From Mortierella alpina (Eukaryota; Mortierellomycota; Mortierellomycetes; Mortierellales; Mortierellaceae): a stretch of 64,000 bases of DNA. This document shows, piece after piece, positions 54,118 through 64,000 of the stretch. The notes under the pieces are model-generated. The model was not told where the DNA came from and searched no databases. It saw only the letters and a list, made by a program, of their open reading frames with translations. Position 1 is the stretch's first letter, and every line of letters begins with the position of its first letter. Position numbers and translations under genes: made by a program. Where the stretch lies: contig JANATF010000010.1 of assembly GCA_029449245.1 (NCBI GenBank), forward strand, positions 434,001-498,000. The letters run 5' to 3'.

Positions 54118-56153
54118 ATGCCTATGCAGGTTTTTGAGTTCCAGGCTGACACGTCTGTCAGCCTCGTCAGCCCTGCAGCCATCAACCGCAAGAGCTGCGA
54201 CCACTGTTTCCTCAATCGCAAGACGTGCGACAAGGTCCGTCAGGCAGCCGATTCGGGTGACAAGTGCAGACGCTGCGCCAAGGACAACCGTCCCTGCACG
54301 TTCACCCCCACCGTCCATCTTTACCATATTGCAGACTGTGTTGGTCGGCACCAATGCCGAGCCAAGGTTATTCACGCAATGGGCGGAAGAAAGAAAGAGG
54401 TTCAGTTCAAAACGATCGAGATCCCTATTATCTGTGACATGGACTCGGTTATCGACCAAGCCCTCTTCGACTTTATCCAGAAGCAGCCCAATCTCCTGGT
54501 CTATAACAATAGGATCAAGTCGTTCCTGGCGCAGGATGTAAGCAACGAGCTGCTTCGGATCTTGTCTCCAATTGGTATATCGCATATCTTCGTTATCTTA
54601 ACTAAGGCCCCTGTTCCTTCCACTTTTAGATGCTCGGACTTGCTGCTGATCACGATGATGCCTCCACGACGTTCAGTCAGTACAATCAAGGCCTTCCTAG
54701 CTATGTAAGTATTCGTTTTATCGTCGCTGCACACTGTTAGCGAGCAACGTACTGAAACGCATCTCGCTTCTCATTGTCATAGTCCATGGCCACTTCGCCT
54801 TCGCCTCTGAACACCAGTTCGTTCGCCAATGAGATGGCTTCGTTCACTCCAAGCATCAATGCTTCTCCTTCCCAGGCTCTTCACAACTACAGGGCCGTTT
54901 CCCCAATCGAGCCTCAGCAGCAGCAACCCTACCAGCAGCAGCAGCGACCCCATCCTTATGCTAACCATCAAAGGAACCACTCTGATGATCGCGGCCGTCA
55001 AACCCCTCATCATCACCGCCCTTCGAATAGCCCAAGAACCAGTCCCCGACCCATCACCCCGCAAGGATATCGCTCTTCTCGACACGCTTCTGTATCAAAC
55101 GGCGAAGCCGGTTTATTCTCCACCTCCGGTCGATTGAGTCCAGCCAACGGTGCCAGCCCCCTGGATGCCGCTGTGGAATACCAAAAACGCCATTCAGACA
55201 ATATGGCAGCCGCTGCACTTGCCTCTGCCCCTGGTGACATGAACACTCCTTTCGGAGGCATGTACCAGCAGCCGGTGCAGCAGCCAATGCAGCCAATGCA
55301 GCATCACCCATATGCTCAACAGTCGCCCTACCCCCAGGCACCTTTCTTCCATCAGCCTCAGCCCCAGTTCCCTCAAGAGATGCAGCAACTCGACTTGAAC
55401 AGCTACCGCAATCCTAGCCCCTTCCCATCCAGTCCCGTTGCTCCGAGCCCGATTCAAAGCGCCGGCAGCCCCCACCCACACAGCCCTTTGGATTTCTCGC
55501 TGAATATAAACACCAACTTTGGATCAATGGGCAGCAACAGCCACCAAAACTTACCCAGCTTGTTCGATACAAGCCTTACCATGGGATCCCAGGTCCAGAT
55601 GCAGCAGCAGCATTTCCAGAGTCAACATCGTCGCAATTTGTCTTCGTCGAGTTCCCTCAGCAACGCGTCCGCATCTCCCATGATGACTATGGCTTCCGAT
55701 AACATGTCCGCGATCGGTACCCCCAACTCTATCTCCGCCCCGGCCCCACCCCCAATGGTCATCACAACTACTAACGAAGATGGTCGTGAGGTGGGGTTCT
55801 ACTACGCGGTCCCAACCGTGAATCTCAACCCAAACTACAGTGACGCTGACCTGTTCCAGGACTTTACCATGATGGACACTCTCGGAGAGGACTTTGTTTG
55901 GATCGAGAATCTGTTTGAGGAGGCGTCCGACGCCAACTCGGCTGTTGATGAGGTGTCGGCGACCGCCCATAATGGTGTGCAGGAGCGAGATGTCACGTCG
56001 GATTCCGCGTTTGCCTTGGCCATGAACTCGGCGATCCCTACGGATACCAACTCTATGGAGGCTGACCAATGGTCGAGTCAGTATAACCCGTACGAATCTT
56101 CGCTCTCGGGTCTAGGAGATGAAAGCGCAGGCCGCATTTCTCAGCCCTTCTAG
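54118..56153 (+). CDS. Zn2Cys6 (zinc-cluster) transcription factor
   Basis: Fungal-type DNA-binding regulator. Exons 54118-54537, 54630-54704 and 54783-56153 give 621 aa with all phases closing. The binuclear zinc cluster is complete at residues 27-60: C27-x2-C30-x6-C37-x12-C50-x2-C53-x6-C60 (CDHCFLNRKTC then CRRCAKDNRPC). The segment after it (ICDMDSVIDQALFDFIQKQPNLLVY) is helical. The C-terminal two thirds are Gln/Pro/Ser/Asn-rich (QQQQPYQQQQRP, PHHHRPSNSPRTSP) with an acidic hydrophobic stretch near residues 520-545 (DADLFQDF, LGEDFVWIENLFEE) that looks like an activation domain. No fungal-specific transcription-factor domain (Fungal_trans) is obvious, so it belongs to the short-cluster class. 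Target genes are unknown. Confidence 0.9.
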
Positions 56154-56463
56154 GGATAATGAGATCAAACCTCATTCTTGTATTATGTCCTATTCCATTT
56201 TTCTTCCTCCCTTTTCTATCCCTCGACTTGTACATAGCCAACTTTCTGCCACCCTAGATCTCTTCTAATTGCTCTTATGTATATACCTTCACAGACCGCT
56301 AGTACTGATAAAGTATTCTTCAATTGTAACACTGAACATTATGTGGCGACATGTTCTGTAGCGATACCATGCGCGCTCGAGAAGTGATATAGTACACTCC
56401 TTTTTAAAGCCTTAAAACACACCCTCGCATTTCTCACGCAGGCATCCATGTTTACTTACCACT
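56154..56463. other. Intergenic, Zn2Cys6 3' flank and methyltransferase promoter
   Basis: 310 bp, AT-richer than its surroundings. No gene seen. Confidence 0.5.
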
Positions 56464-57809
56464 ATGTTTGCGACACTACCGACGACCTCAGCATCCTCCA
56501 CGATCAATCTCCACAACGGTACCAGCATCTTTGGCAGTCACATTGAGCAGTTCGCGCCTCTACATCCCTTCGTGCTCATTCCCCCACTTGCATTCGCTCC
56601 ATCGACACTGCCACCACCTACGACCTCGCAACGGATAACGAACACTGGAAGTTGTCAAGCCGCATCGAATGCACCAGGACCCACGGTGAAAGCGAAAGCA
56701 GCAACAGCAGCGGCAAAAGCCGCAGTAGCACTCGGGCCAGAAACGCTTTCGCACGCACAGCCTCCAGCAATGCTGATGATCGAAGGGCCCAAGTTCTCAG
56801 GCTTTGATTTCTCGCCTGAGCCGACTGGGTCGTCGTCTATGGCAGAGCCTCTAGTCATCAATGGACATCGCATCGTTCTTCCTCAAAAGAAGACAGCAAG
56901 CTTGTCGGACGCTGAGCACCAGGACCAGCCAGGGTATCAGGATGACGACGGCCTATCACACACAGCTCGAACCGCTTCCTCTGTGTGGGACTGTGTGAGT
57001 ATTAGCCAGAGCAGTTTACTTAATCTGCTTAGTGTACACTTCACACAGATGACCAACCAGTTTCACATACATTCTTGACAATCTAGAGCATTGTCCTTGC
57101 CAAATACCTCGAAGCAATGTCAGCAAAGTCGCCAAACTATTGGAACGGGAAGCGAGTTCTGGAACTAGTAAGTCGCAAATCATGTTGTTTTTTTCGTGGT
57201 CCACTTCTGTCCAGTATCGTACCGCATTGCCCCAGTTCCCCATGACTAATATTCGCACGGTGGTTGGAATAGGGAGCAGGGCAAGGAATCGCGTCCTTCA
57301 GTGCCGCGGCGTTGGGCGCAGAGCAAGTCATCATCACGGACATTGACTCTGCGGTAGTAGGCCTTCAAGAAGGAGCGACGATGAATGGGTTTCAGGCTCA
57401 GCAGGTCCAAGTGATAGCCTTGGACTGGACAAGCCGCGCAGAAGCACTGCAGAACATTCGAAGGAATCTTCTCGGGGAATCGTCTACGTCTGACAAAAAC
57501 CCACACCTAGACTATATCTTGGCATCGGACGTCATTTGGGTTGACTACTTGATACCAGCGCTGGTCGATACTGTCGCAGACCTGATACAAGGATCGACCA
57601 AATCCTCGCCACCTGTATTCCTGCTCGCATACCAGTTTCGCTCAACCAGAAGTGACCACATTTTGTTCGATTCGCTGGACCGGCTGAATTTGAGTAGGAA
57701 ACGAGTTTGCCTGGATGGTTCGGATACAAAAGATCTAGATGCGGTGTCGTTGGACCCAAAGTTCTGCAAGACCAACATTGCCATCTGGAAGATTTGGAAG
57801 GAGTATTGA
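56464..57809 (+). CDS. METTL21/Efm-type class I methyltransferase (family 16)
   Basis: SAM-dependent protein-lysine methyltransferase family. Exons 56464-56994, 57087-57167 and 57273-57809 give 382 aa with phase-0 introns. A 177-residue N-terminal extension (Pro/Thr then Ala/Lys-rich KAKAATAAAKAAVALG, then FSGFDFSPEP and an INGHRIVLPQ strand) precedes the core. Core motifs: SVWDCSIVLAKYLEA, motif I VLELGAGQGIASFSAAALGA (residues ~201-220), motif II VIITDID, NGFQAQQVQVIALDW and the post-I block YILASDVIWVDYLIPALV, with the acidic DVIW typical of METTL21 proteins. The ending KTNIAIWKIWKEY is intact. The substrate is not readable; yeast relatives methylate elongation factors and chaperones. Convergent with lsm4. 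Confidence 0.85.
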
Positions 57810-58067
57810 AAGGAAGTGCAGGGTCAATTGCACACAAATACAATCAGTTTTATGATTTTTTTATGATTTTTTTCTCTTTAGTGGATTGTGAGGGGGTTTG
57901 TGCTGTACATGTACACGGCAGGGTCAAGGAAGCAAAAATAAAAAAAAGAGGGTAGAGGTGTGCTGATCAAAATTGGCACGGTTGGCAAGCATCCCAGTGC
58001 AACGCCAGCCTTGATGCTTTCACTTGTCTCCATCTCCATGAATATTCTGTTCGAAATTTCGTTCCAT

Positions 58068-59193
58068 CTATGCCTGACTGGAGCCCCTTCCACGTCCACC
58101 ACGCATACCACCGCCGCGACCTCCACGGTCACCTCCATTGTACCCGCCTCGTCCCGTCTTGTTATAATCCCCACGTCCTCCACGTCCGCCTCCACGACCT
58201 CCACGATCGCCTCCTTGCTGAGAGTAATGACCGCCGCGCTGATCGCCTCCATTATTACCTCCTGCTCCACCGCGGTTATTGTTGCGCCCTCCAGCAGCCC
58301 TCTGCTTCGCGGCATCCTCCTTGACCATGTCAATGATCTCGTCAGGTACACGAAGATATTTGATCTATCCAAATGTAGAGCGTAGCATGGCGTGAGCAAT
58401 CAAGGCAAGGTCGATGTAAACCCTAACCTCCACGAAGCGAAACTGGTGCGGGCGATGAATTGTACTCAAGTGCGAGACTTACAGTGTTTCCTCTGATATA
58501 ACATTCTGTCAAACGCCAGAAACGATCGCCATCCTAAGTGTGCCGAAATAACATGGAAAAGCATCTGTCAGTTGAGTGCGCCAACAAGTTATAGCAGGCT
58601 CTATCCTGATTCCCTGGCATAAACAACTGGAACGACAGTCTTGGTTCGCAGAGTGTGGTTTCTTTCCTGATCCGTCCATGCTGCGATACCCCAACGCCTG
58701 ATCCACAGAGGTAATCTTTTCGGTCCGTCGCCTTTGAAGCTTCCCAGGTCTTCCAAAAGTCTCATGGTGTGTCTTCCTTACCGATGATGTCTGAATCACC
58801 TCTCTCAAGGTCAAGTTCATCCAGTTGTCGCAGTTCACCAAATGGCCGTTAAACGTCTCGCCATTCTTCAACTCGACCAACTATCAGCGACAAAAAAAAC
58901 AAGAAAAGAAGGCACCGGGAGAAGTCAGTCGCTTTGTCGGCATGAATGGTCCTCGCACAGGGCTGATGCTCATAGCCACCAAACATAAACGCCTTGTGCA
59001 TCTGCTTTGGCTTTTGCACTTACTATTGGGTGCGTCTGTGATGTGTTCAGGAGTGAAAGGGGCAACTATTGACCATTGTAGACAAGTGGATGGGTAGAAA
59101 ACATGTGAGTGTCAGGTTGCCAGGTCGATGCGTGATGTCCAATCTCAATTGGTAGCAGTATGCTGAGTCCCATTCCTGCGAAAGTCGTACCAT
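58068..59193 (-). CDS. lsm4: U6 snRNA-associated Sm-like protein LSm4
   Basis: Subunit of the LSm1-7 (mRNA decay) and LSm2-8 (U6 snRNP) rings. Exons 59191-59193, 59024-59065, 58782-58880, 58483-58533 and 58068-58364 give 163 aa with all phases 0. Exon 1 codes only the initiator ATG (context GCCGCCATG then donor GTACGA). Exon 2 begins [14 protein letters not shown]. The Sm fold follows: Sm1 [28 protein letters not shown] and Sm2 [17 protein letters not shown]. The tail from residue ~80 is an RGG/Gly-Asn-rich region ([20 protein letters not shown]), as in other fungal LSm4 proteins, linked to P-body assembly. The ATG-only exon was accepted because conserved LPLSLL has no Met in frame before it. 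Confidence 0.92.
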
Positions 59194-59736
59194 GGCGGTC
59201 TGTGTCCTGTCGAGGTCCAAAAAGTTAAAAAAGGTCTAATGGATGTTGCGCGCGATCTTTCCATTGTGGAAGCTGCATTTCTCTCAGCCTATAAAATACG
59301 TCACAGAATTCTTCGTCCGTAAGCTGGCTTCCAAGCGCGTTTTTCACTGAGACATAGATCGACATTACGATGTCAGTCGCGAAAAAAAAAAAAAAAAAGA
59401 GTTTCAAAGAAAAAAATAGTCCTTCTGACAACGCGCCCAATCATTCACCGGACGAAGAAAAAAAGAGTACGAGAGATGCAAAGTACTCGCATAAGCGTGT
59501 TGGTTTAGGATCCACACGAAAAACTGTTTGCTCGGTCGCAGTCGACCACATCGTGATCGCTCGCTTTTTTTTTCTCTCGGACAAGCCCTCTTCTCTCTCT
59601 CTTAAACGTTTTCCAACTTCTGCAAACTTCTCATAACTTTGCTCTCTATTCACCAACCCGCCGCACTCACGCTCCATTCACGCCGCTTGCTCTCTCAACT
59701 CTTTTTCTTTAACCAGAACCATACTTTCTACGCGCC
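59194..59736. other. Divergent promoter region of lsm4 and aquaporin
   Basis: 543 bp between divergent starts. It holds an A17 tract near 59381-59397 and a CT-rich leader before the aquaporin ATG. No gene. Confidence 0.6.
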
Positions 59737-60924
59737 ATGGATACCAAGTCATCTGCGAAAGGCTGGGCGATCCAGGCCTTGGCCGAGTTCATTGGCACCG
59801 CCATGTTCTTGTATCTTGCCGTCGGTGGTGCCGACTCCGTCTCCCGCGGCGCTGCTGGCTTGTAAGTGAAAATCTAACTTGTTGGTCATTTTTACACAAA
59901 GTTTGCCATCTTGACTATGATTAACATTCTCGATCTATGTTGCAGCAATATTTTGGGCCAGTCGTTTGCCTTTGGTGTCGGCCTTATGGTCACTGCCTGG
60001 GCTTTTTTCCGTATCTCTGGCTCTCATTTCAACCCTGCCATCAGTCTGTCGTCGTTGATCACCGGCCACATCTCGGTCCCCAAGTTTGTTCTCTATTTTA
60101 TCGCACAGATCTTGGGCGCCTTGGTGGGTGTGGCCTTGGTCCGTGGAACTACGCCCTCAACTGAGACCATTGGTCAGGTTAACACTCTGGTAAGACTTGA
60201 GCTCTATATCCGAAGGAGTTTATGGTATCATATCATCAGCTTCCTAACCATATGTCTCTTTATCTGTCTTTTCAAACCGCATAGATGAACGACCAGAGCA
60301 TCGCACGCGGCTTCTTCCTCGAGTTCTTCTTGACAGCCTCCCTTTGCTTTGTCTACCACATGGTGGTACACGAGAAGAACCGCTCGACCTTCATGGCCGC
60401 GCTTCCCTACGGTTTTGCACTCTTTTCGTGCCACCTGTTTGCCACTCGTTACACAGATGCGGCTATCAACCCCGCCCGTGCGTTTGCTACCTCGGCTGTT
60501 GCCCGCAACTTCACCCGAGAGCATTGGATCTACTGGTTTGGGTAAGATCTCACTGCAGGGTGAAGAACCATTTACTATACTACAACTGCTTTATGCTTAA
60601 TTTGTTAATGAGTATTAACCGCATACTATCTTTCTTGTTCATGATAGCCCCCTTACTGGCGCCATCTTTGGAGCCGCTCTGCACATTCTCTTCCGTTTCC
60701 TGGACTACGATCACCACAATGCTGGAATCGACGCCGAGAACCAGGCTCAGTACATGCGTGCTCAGAGTGCCTACAATGCTGATGTGAACACGACCACGTA
60801 CGCTGGTCACACCAACCATATTGACAGTGGCGTCAACCACGGAAACATTGCGAACCCTGGTGACCAAGTCAATCAGGTGAATCAGACGCCCGCAGGAACT
60901 ACCACCACCACTACAGCTAATTAA
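59737..60924 (+). CDS. Aquaporin (MIP family water channel)
   Basis: Water (possibly small solute) channel in plasma membrane or vacuole. Exons 59737-59861, 59946-60189, 60285-60541 and 60648-60924 give 300 aa with all phases closing. Six-helix MIP layout with both pore motifs: NPA at 71-73 (SGSHFNPAIS) and NPA at 185-187 (AAINPARAF, with the pore Arg after it). Helix 1 LAEFIGTAMFLYLAVGG and helix 4 FFLEFFLTASLCFVYHMVV are typical. After the last helix, a 75-residue polar tail rich in Asn, Gln and Thr (HNAGIDAENQAQYM, TTTTTTAN) lies in the cytosol. Length and loop spacing favour an orthodox fungal aquaporin over the longer glycerol facilitators. Confidence 0.95.
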
Positions 60925-61200
60925 AAAGCGAGTTGGGCACCGGCGAATATGAGTTGATCTAATCCTCTGCCTTCCTTTAGGCCTAAATAGTTTTTGAACG
61001 TCAGTACCGTGCCTTCTAAGCACCCACCTTTAATATAAATAATTGTCATACAATAACATCTTGGTCTGTGAGGTTTGAAGTCTCAGTGTGATCTATTGTC
61101 AGTGCAGCACAGCGTACTGAACATTCCGTGCCTAACGAGAATGTGTACTCCTACTGAGACTCAGTCCTTGCAAATGTTTGTCAACCAGTGCCAAAAGAGT
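60925..61200. other. Aquaporin 3' flank
   Basis: Noncoding, AT-rich, with ATAAATAATTG near 61035. The repeat block begins just after. Confidence 0.5.
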
Positions 61201-61740
61201 GTTTAATGCAATGCTACCGGTAGAGTACCGAGGTTGCTAAGAATGTACTCGATCGTCCGAGCTAGTTCAATTGCCAAGTCGACCAAATTCAAGAAACTGC
61301 AAGATTCCTATGGCAGCACTGTGCTACCTTCGACTGGTACAGGGAGCCCATTCAACCAAACTGCACCGTTATGGCTGGACAGGATGCTTCCTCTCTGCAG
61401 CAACACTCGCGATGACAGACCCCATCTTTTGGTCTGCAGCCACCTACATCTGGCGTTTCCGAGAACACTGCCTGGTTTACGGATCCGGACATCAATGCCA
61501 GTTGACCAGTATTCCCTGCACCTCTTGAGCCTCCCTAGCCCTTTTTCGCCCATGAAGGGAACCAGTACCACCCTCACGGGCACATTAGTATAGCTCCTTC
61601 ATTATCCCACGATTCAATTGTGCCTCCATAGCACCATAGTTAAGAACAGAGCCACCAACACTAGCAGGTTCCTTTGTATTGAATCATAAATTGTTAAACG
61701 CGAACTCGCGAACGAGTCGATTCCGCAACTCAGATTGCGA
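61201..61740. repeat. Diverged leading copy of the 583-bp repeat family
   Basis: The segment around 61205-61310 (ATGC.ATGCTACCGGTA..., TCGATCGTCCGAGCTA, CAAATTCAAGAAACTG) and 61715-61740 (GCGAACGAGTCGATTCCG) match the downstream unit with many substitutions and inserted sequence. This is an older, decayed copy. Confidence 0.65.
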
Positions 61741-62322
61741 AGATGAGCAAACCAAGAAAGCAGTGCCGGGCGTGTTGTAACACACTCGCAGGGCTCGAGA
61801 AAAGTGGATGGAATGACCAGACGCCAAAAACTGCAGTAGTAACATCGCCTTTTAAAGCAGGGGTCGGATGCTATTAGAGAGCCCTGGGGCACTCAATGGC
61901 CCGCGATGGCAACCTGGTCGTCCGGTTAGCGGCGCCAGGCACTCAGTGCGAACCGCGAGGATTCTCTGGCGCGCTGCATGGTGTTTCTGCAGCATTATAT
62001 GTATTTTTGCACAGCGCGCAACCTTAAAAAATGGCTTTGGCCCACCGTGCCTGAGTTCCTATGCACCTGCATATGGGCCATTGGAACCATATGGTGCCTA
62101 TCATTGGCCGATCAGGGCCGGATCTTGCTAATGCTCGTCGACTAGTACCGAAATACTTATAATGCGATACTGCCGGTACGGTGGGCTTGTCCAAAGCGAG
62201 CTCGATCGTCCGAGCTGCTTGCATTGCAATTATAACCAATTTCAAGAATTGTCAAGATTCGCCAGAGCAAAGGTCCCTTCCTACAAATGGCGAACGGGTC
62301 GATTCCGCGACTCAGATTGCGA
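61741..62322. repeat. Tandem repeat unit 1 (582 bp)
   Basis: Begins AGATGAGCAAACCAAGAAA and is followed by a second copy that differs at only a handful of positions (for example CAACTCAG versus CGACTCAG upstream of the unit, CTCAGTGCG versus CTCTGTGCG, A6 TGGC versus A7 TGGGC). Frames inside are open on both strands, but none resembles a transposase, reverse transcriptase or other known protein. Confidence 0.9.
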
Positions 62323-62906
62323 AGATGAGCAAACCAAGAAAACAGTGCCGGGCGTGTTGTAACACACTCGCAGGGCTCGAGAAAAGTGGATGGAATGACC
62401 AGACGCCAAAAACTGCAGTAGTAACATCGCCTTTTAAAGCAGGGGTCGGATGCTATTAGAGAGCCCTGGGGCACTCAATGGCCCGCGATGGCAACCTGGT
62501 CGTCCGGTTAGCGGCGCCAGGCACTCTGTGCGAACCGCGAGGATTCTCTGGCGCGCTGCATGGTGTTTCTGCAGCATTATATGTATTTTTGCACAGCGCG
62601 CAACCTTAAAAAAATGGGCTTTGGCCCACCGTGCCTGAGTTCCTATGCACCTGCATATGGGCCATTGGAACCATATGGTGCCTATCATTGGCCGATCAGG
62701 GCCGGATCTTGCTAATGCTCGTCGACTAGTACCGAAATACTTATAATGCGATACTGCCGGTACGGTGGGCTTGTCCAAAGCGAGCTCGATCGTCCGAGCT
62801 GCTTGCATTGCAATTATAACCAATTTCAAGAATTGTCAAGATTCGCCAGAGCAAAGGTCCCTTCCTACAAATGGCGAACGGGTCGATTCCGCGACTCAGA
62901 TTGCGA
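62323..62906. repeat. Tandem repeat unit 2 (584 bp)
   Basis: Near-identical to unit 1 in the same orientation. Its last ~370 bp (62539 onward) also belong to the left arm of the palindrome described separately. Confidence 0.9.
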
Positions 62907-63140
62907 AGATGAGCAAACCAAGAAAACAGTGCCGGGCGTGTTGTAACACACTCCCAGGGCTCGAGAAAAGTGGTTGGAATAATCAGGTGCCAAAGAACTC
63001 CACGAGTCCAAGTCGTACACCCATAAATATGGTGCAGTTTATACATTGAGAAGGTGTTGTCTATCTAGCGACCGATTAAAAATACATTACTTGGCGACCG
63101 TATTAAATCCTATATGAGCTTTAATCAATCTGGCGACCGA
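62539..63140 (+). repeat. Left arm of a large inverted repeat
   Basis: About 600 bp that recur reverse-complemented at 63400-64000 with only a few differences (one A in an A-run, FGQ/SGQ-type single substitutions, GCTTTAATC versus GCTTTAGTC). The inner border is TGGCGACCGA. Confidence 0.92.
62907..63140. repeat. Truncated third repeat unit grading into a new 3' end
   Basis: Matches units 1 and 2 for about 50 bases, then diverges (AGTGGTTGGAATAATCAGG) into sequence with three TGGCGACCG-type motifs. The end at 63140 is the inner border of the left palindrome arm. Confidence 0.8.
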
Positions 63141-63399
63141 TGGACCAGGGCTTTGGGTTGTTGAAGTCGGGAGAGCAACCGGCGGACTGTGAAGGATGAA
63201 GGACTGTAAAACGAACGACCCTAGATATCAATGCCGGAGACGAGACCGCCATTTGATGATAAAGGGCTGACAGCTCTATCAATTATACGGGAGGACGCGA
63301 TCGTCTGGCGCGCTGAATGACGAATGGGTCGACCGCAAGGATGTCATTGTTGTGTCAGACACTTGTGTCACCGTGGTCCTCCTGTGGTGGTGGCAAGGT
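63141..63399. repeat. Unique 259-bp spacer of the inverted repeat
   Basis: Not repeated in the window, and GC-richer than the inner arms. It carries no convincing ORF. It contains short palindromes such as GTGTCAGACACTTGTGTCAC (63352-63371). Confidence 0.7.
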
Positions 63400-64000
63400 T
63401 CGGTCGCCAGATTGACTAAAGCTCATATAGGATTTAATACGGTCGCCAAGTATCGTATTTTTAATCGGTCGCCAGATAGACAACACCTTCTCAATGTATA
63501 AACTGCACCATATTTATGGGTGTACGACTTGGACTCGTGGAGTTCTTTGGCACCTGATTATTCCAACCACTTTTCTCGAGCCCTGGGAGTGTGTTACAAC
63601 ACGCCCGGCACTGTTTTCTTGGTTTGCTCATCTTCGCAATCTGAGTCGCGGAATCGACCCGTTCGCCATTTGTAGGAAGGGACCTTTGCTCTGGCGAATC
63701 TTGACAATTCTTGAAATTGGTTATAATTGCAATGCAAGCAGCTCGGACGATCGAGCTCGCTCTGGACAAGCCCACCGTACCGGCAGTATCGCATTATAAG
63801 CATTTCGGCACTAGTCGACGAGCATTAGCAAGATCCGGCCCTGATCGGCCAATGATAGGCACCATATGGTTCCAATGGCCCATATGCAGGTGCATAGGAA
63901 CTCAGGCACGGTGGGCCAAAGCCCATTTTTTAAGGTTGCGCGCTGTGCAAAAATACATATAATACTGCAGAAACACCATGCAGCGCGCCAGTGAATCCTC
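63400..64000 (-). repeat. Right arm of the inverted repeat (open at window end)
   Basis: Starts TCGGTCGCCA and runs in reverse complement through the truncated unit and into unit 2. It is still matching at the last base of the window, so the full arm is longer than 600 bp. Confidence 0.92.

Noticed and set aside
61741-63140. Tandem repeats as a CRISPR array
   Set aside because: Units are 583 bp and contiguous, with no short repeat/spacer alternation, and the genome is eukaryotic.
61614-63962. Long open frames (up to ~130 aa) repeated in the terminal repeat block as a transposase
   Set aside because: They occur in several frames on both strands, lack DDE, reverse-transcriptase or zinc-finger motifs, and are simply copied with the repeat.

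Overview
The window is eukaryotic and fungal. Almost every gene is split by short GT-AG introns (mostly 50-120 bp) with CTNAC-type branch sites. The products are typical fungal ones: Sey1, Atg11, a Lec1-type PX protein, a Zn2Cys6 regulator and a GPI-type Cu-only superoxide dismutase. A pair of Frizzled-like seven-helix receptors, a secreted ML-domain protein and an animal-like FAXDC2 homologue point to an early-diverging filamentous fungus, most likely Mucoromycota/Mortierellomycota. That placement is an inference. I saw no rRNA, tRNA or CRISPR array.

Layout. 0-11.6 kb, all on the minus strand: 5' part of atg11, a FAXDC2-like hydroxylase, the ER-fusion GTPase sey1, a secreted Cu-only SOD and a secreted beta-propeller protein. 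12.4-23.1 kb, plus strand: Frizzled-like receptor A, a four-exon secreted ML-domain gene, Frizzled-like receptor B, a large Myb/SANT protein, a doubtful short secreted ORF and a broken Asn-rich secreted-protein gene. 23.3-46.2 kb, minus strand, a dense housekeeping block: PX/PXB/DUF3818 protein, TRAPPC2L, DNA polymerase delta catalytic subunit, a giant SAM-SNF2 (ARIP4/RAD54L2-like) ATPase, pyruvate kinase and a PC-esterase/NXPE-like type II membrane protein. 47.0-48.2 kb, plus strand: a small multi-spanning membrane protein. 48.2-54.1 kb: about 6 kb with no gene I can support. 54.1-60.9 kb: Zn2Cys6 factor (+), METTL21-type methyltransferase (+), lsm4 (-), aquaporin (+). 61.2-64.0 kb: near-identical 583-bp tandem repeats that run into a 600-bp-arm palindrome, still open at the window edge.

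Working together. Trafficking and membrane genes are frequent (sey1, TRAPPC2L, the PX protein, atg11) but show no operon-like logic. The one neighbourhood with a plausible joint function is 12.4-18.8 kb. There, two paralogous Frizzled-like receptors flank a secreted lipid-recognition (ML) protein, suggesting a lipid or sterol perception cassette.

Exon boundaries were read by hand from splice signals, reading phase and family conservation. Most phases close exactly. The exceptions are flagged: the RAD54L2-like gene near 34.5 kb, the middle of the 47-kb gene, and intron 2 of the ML gene.
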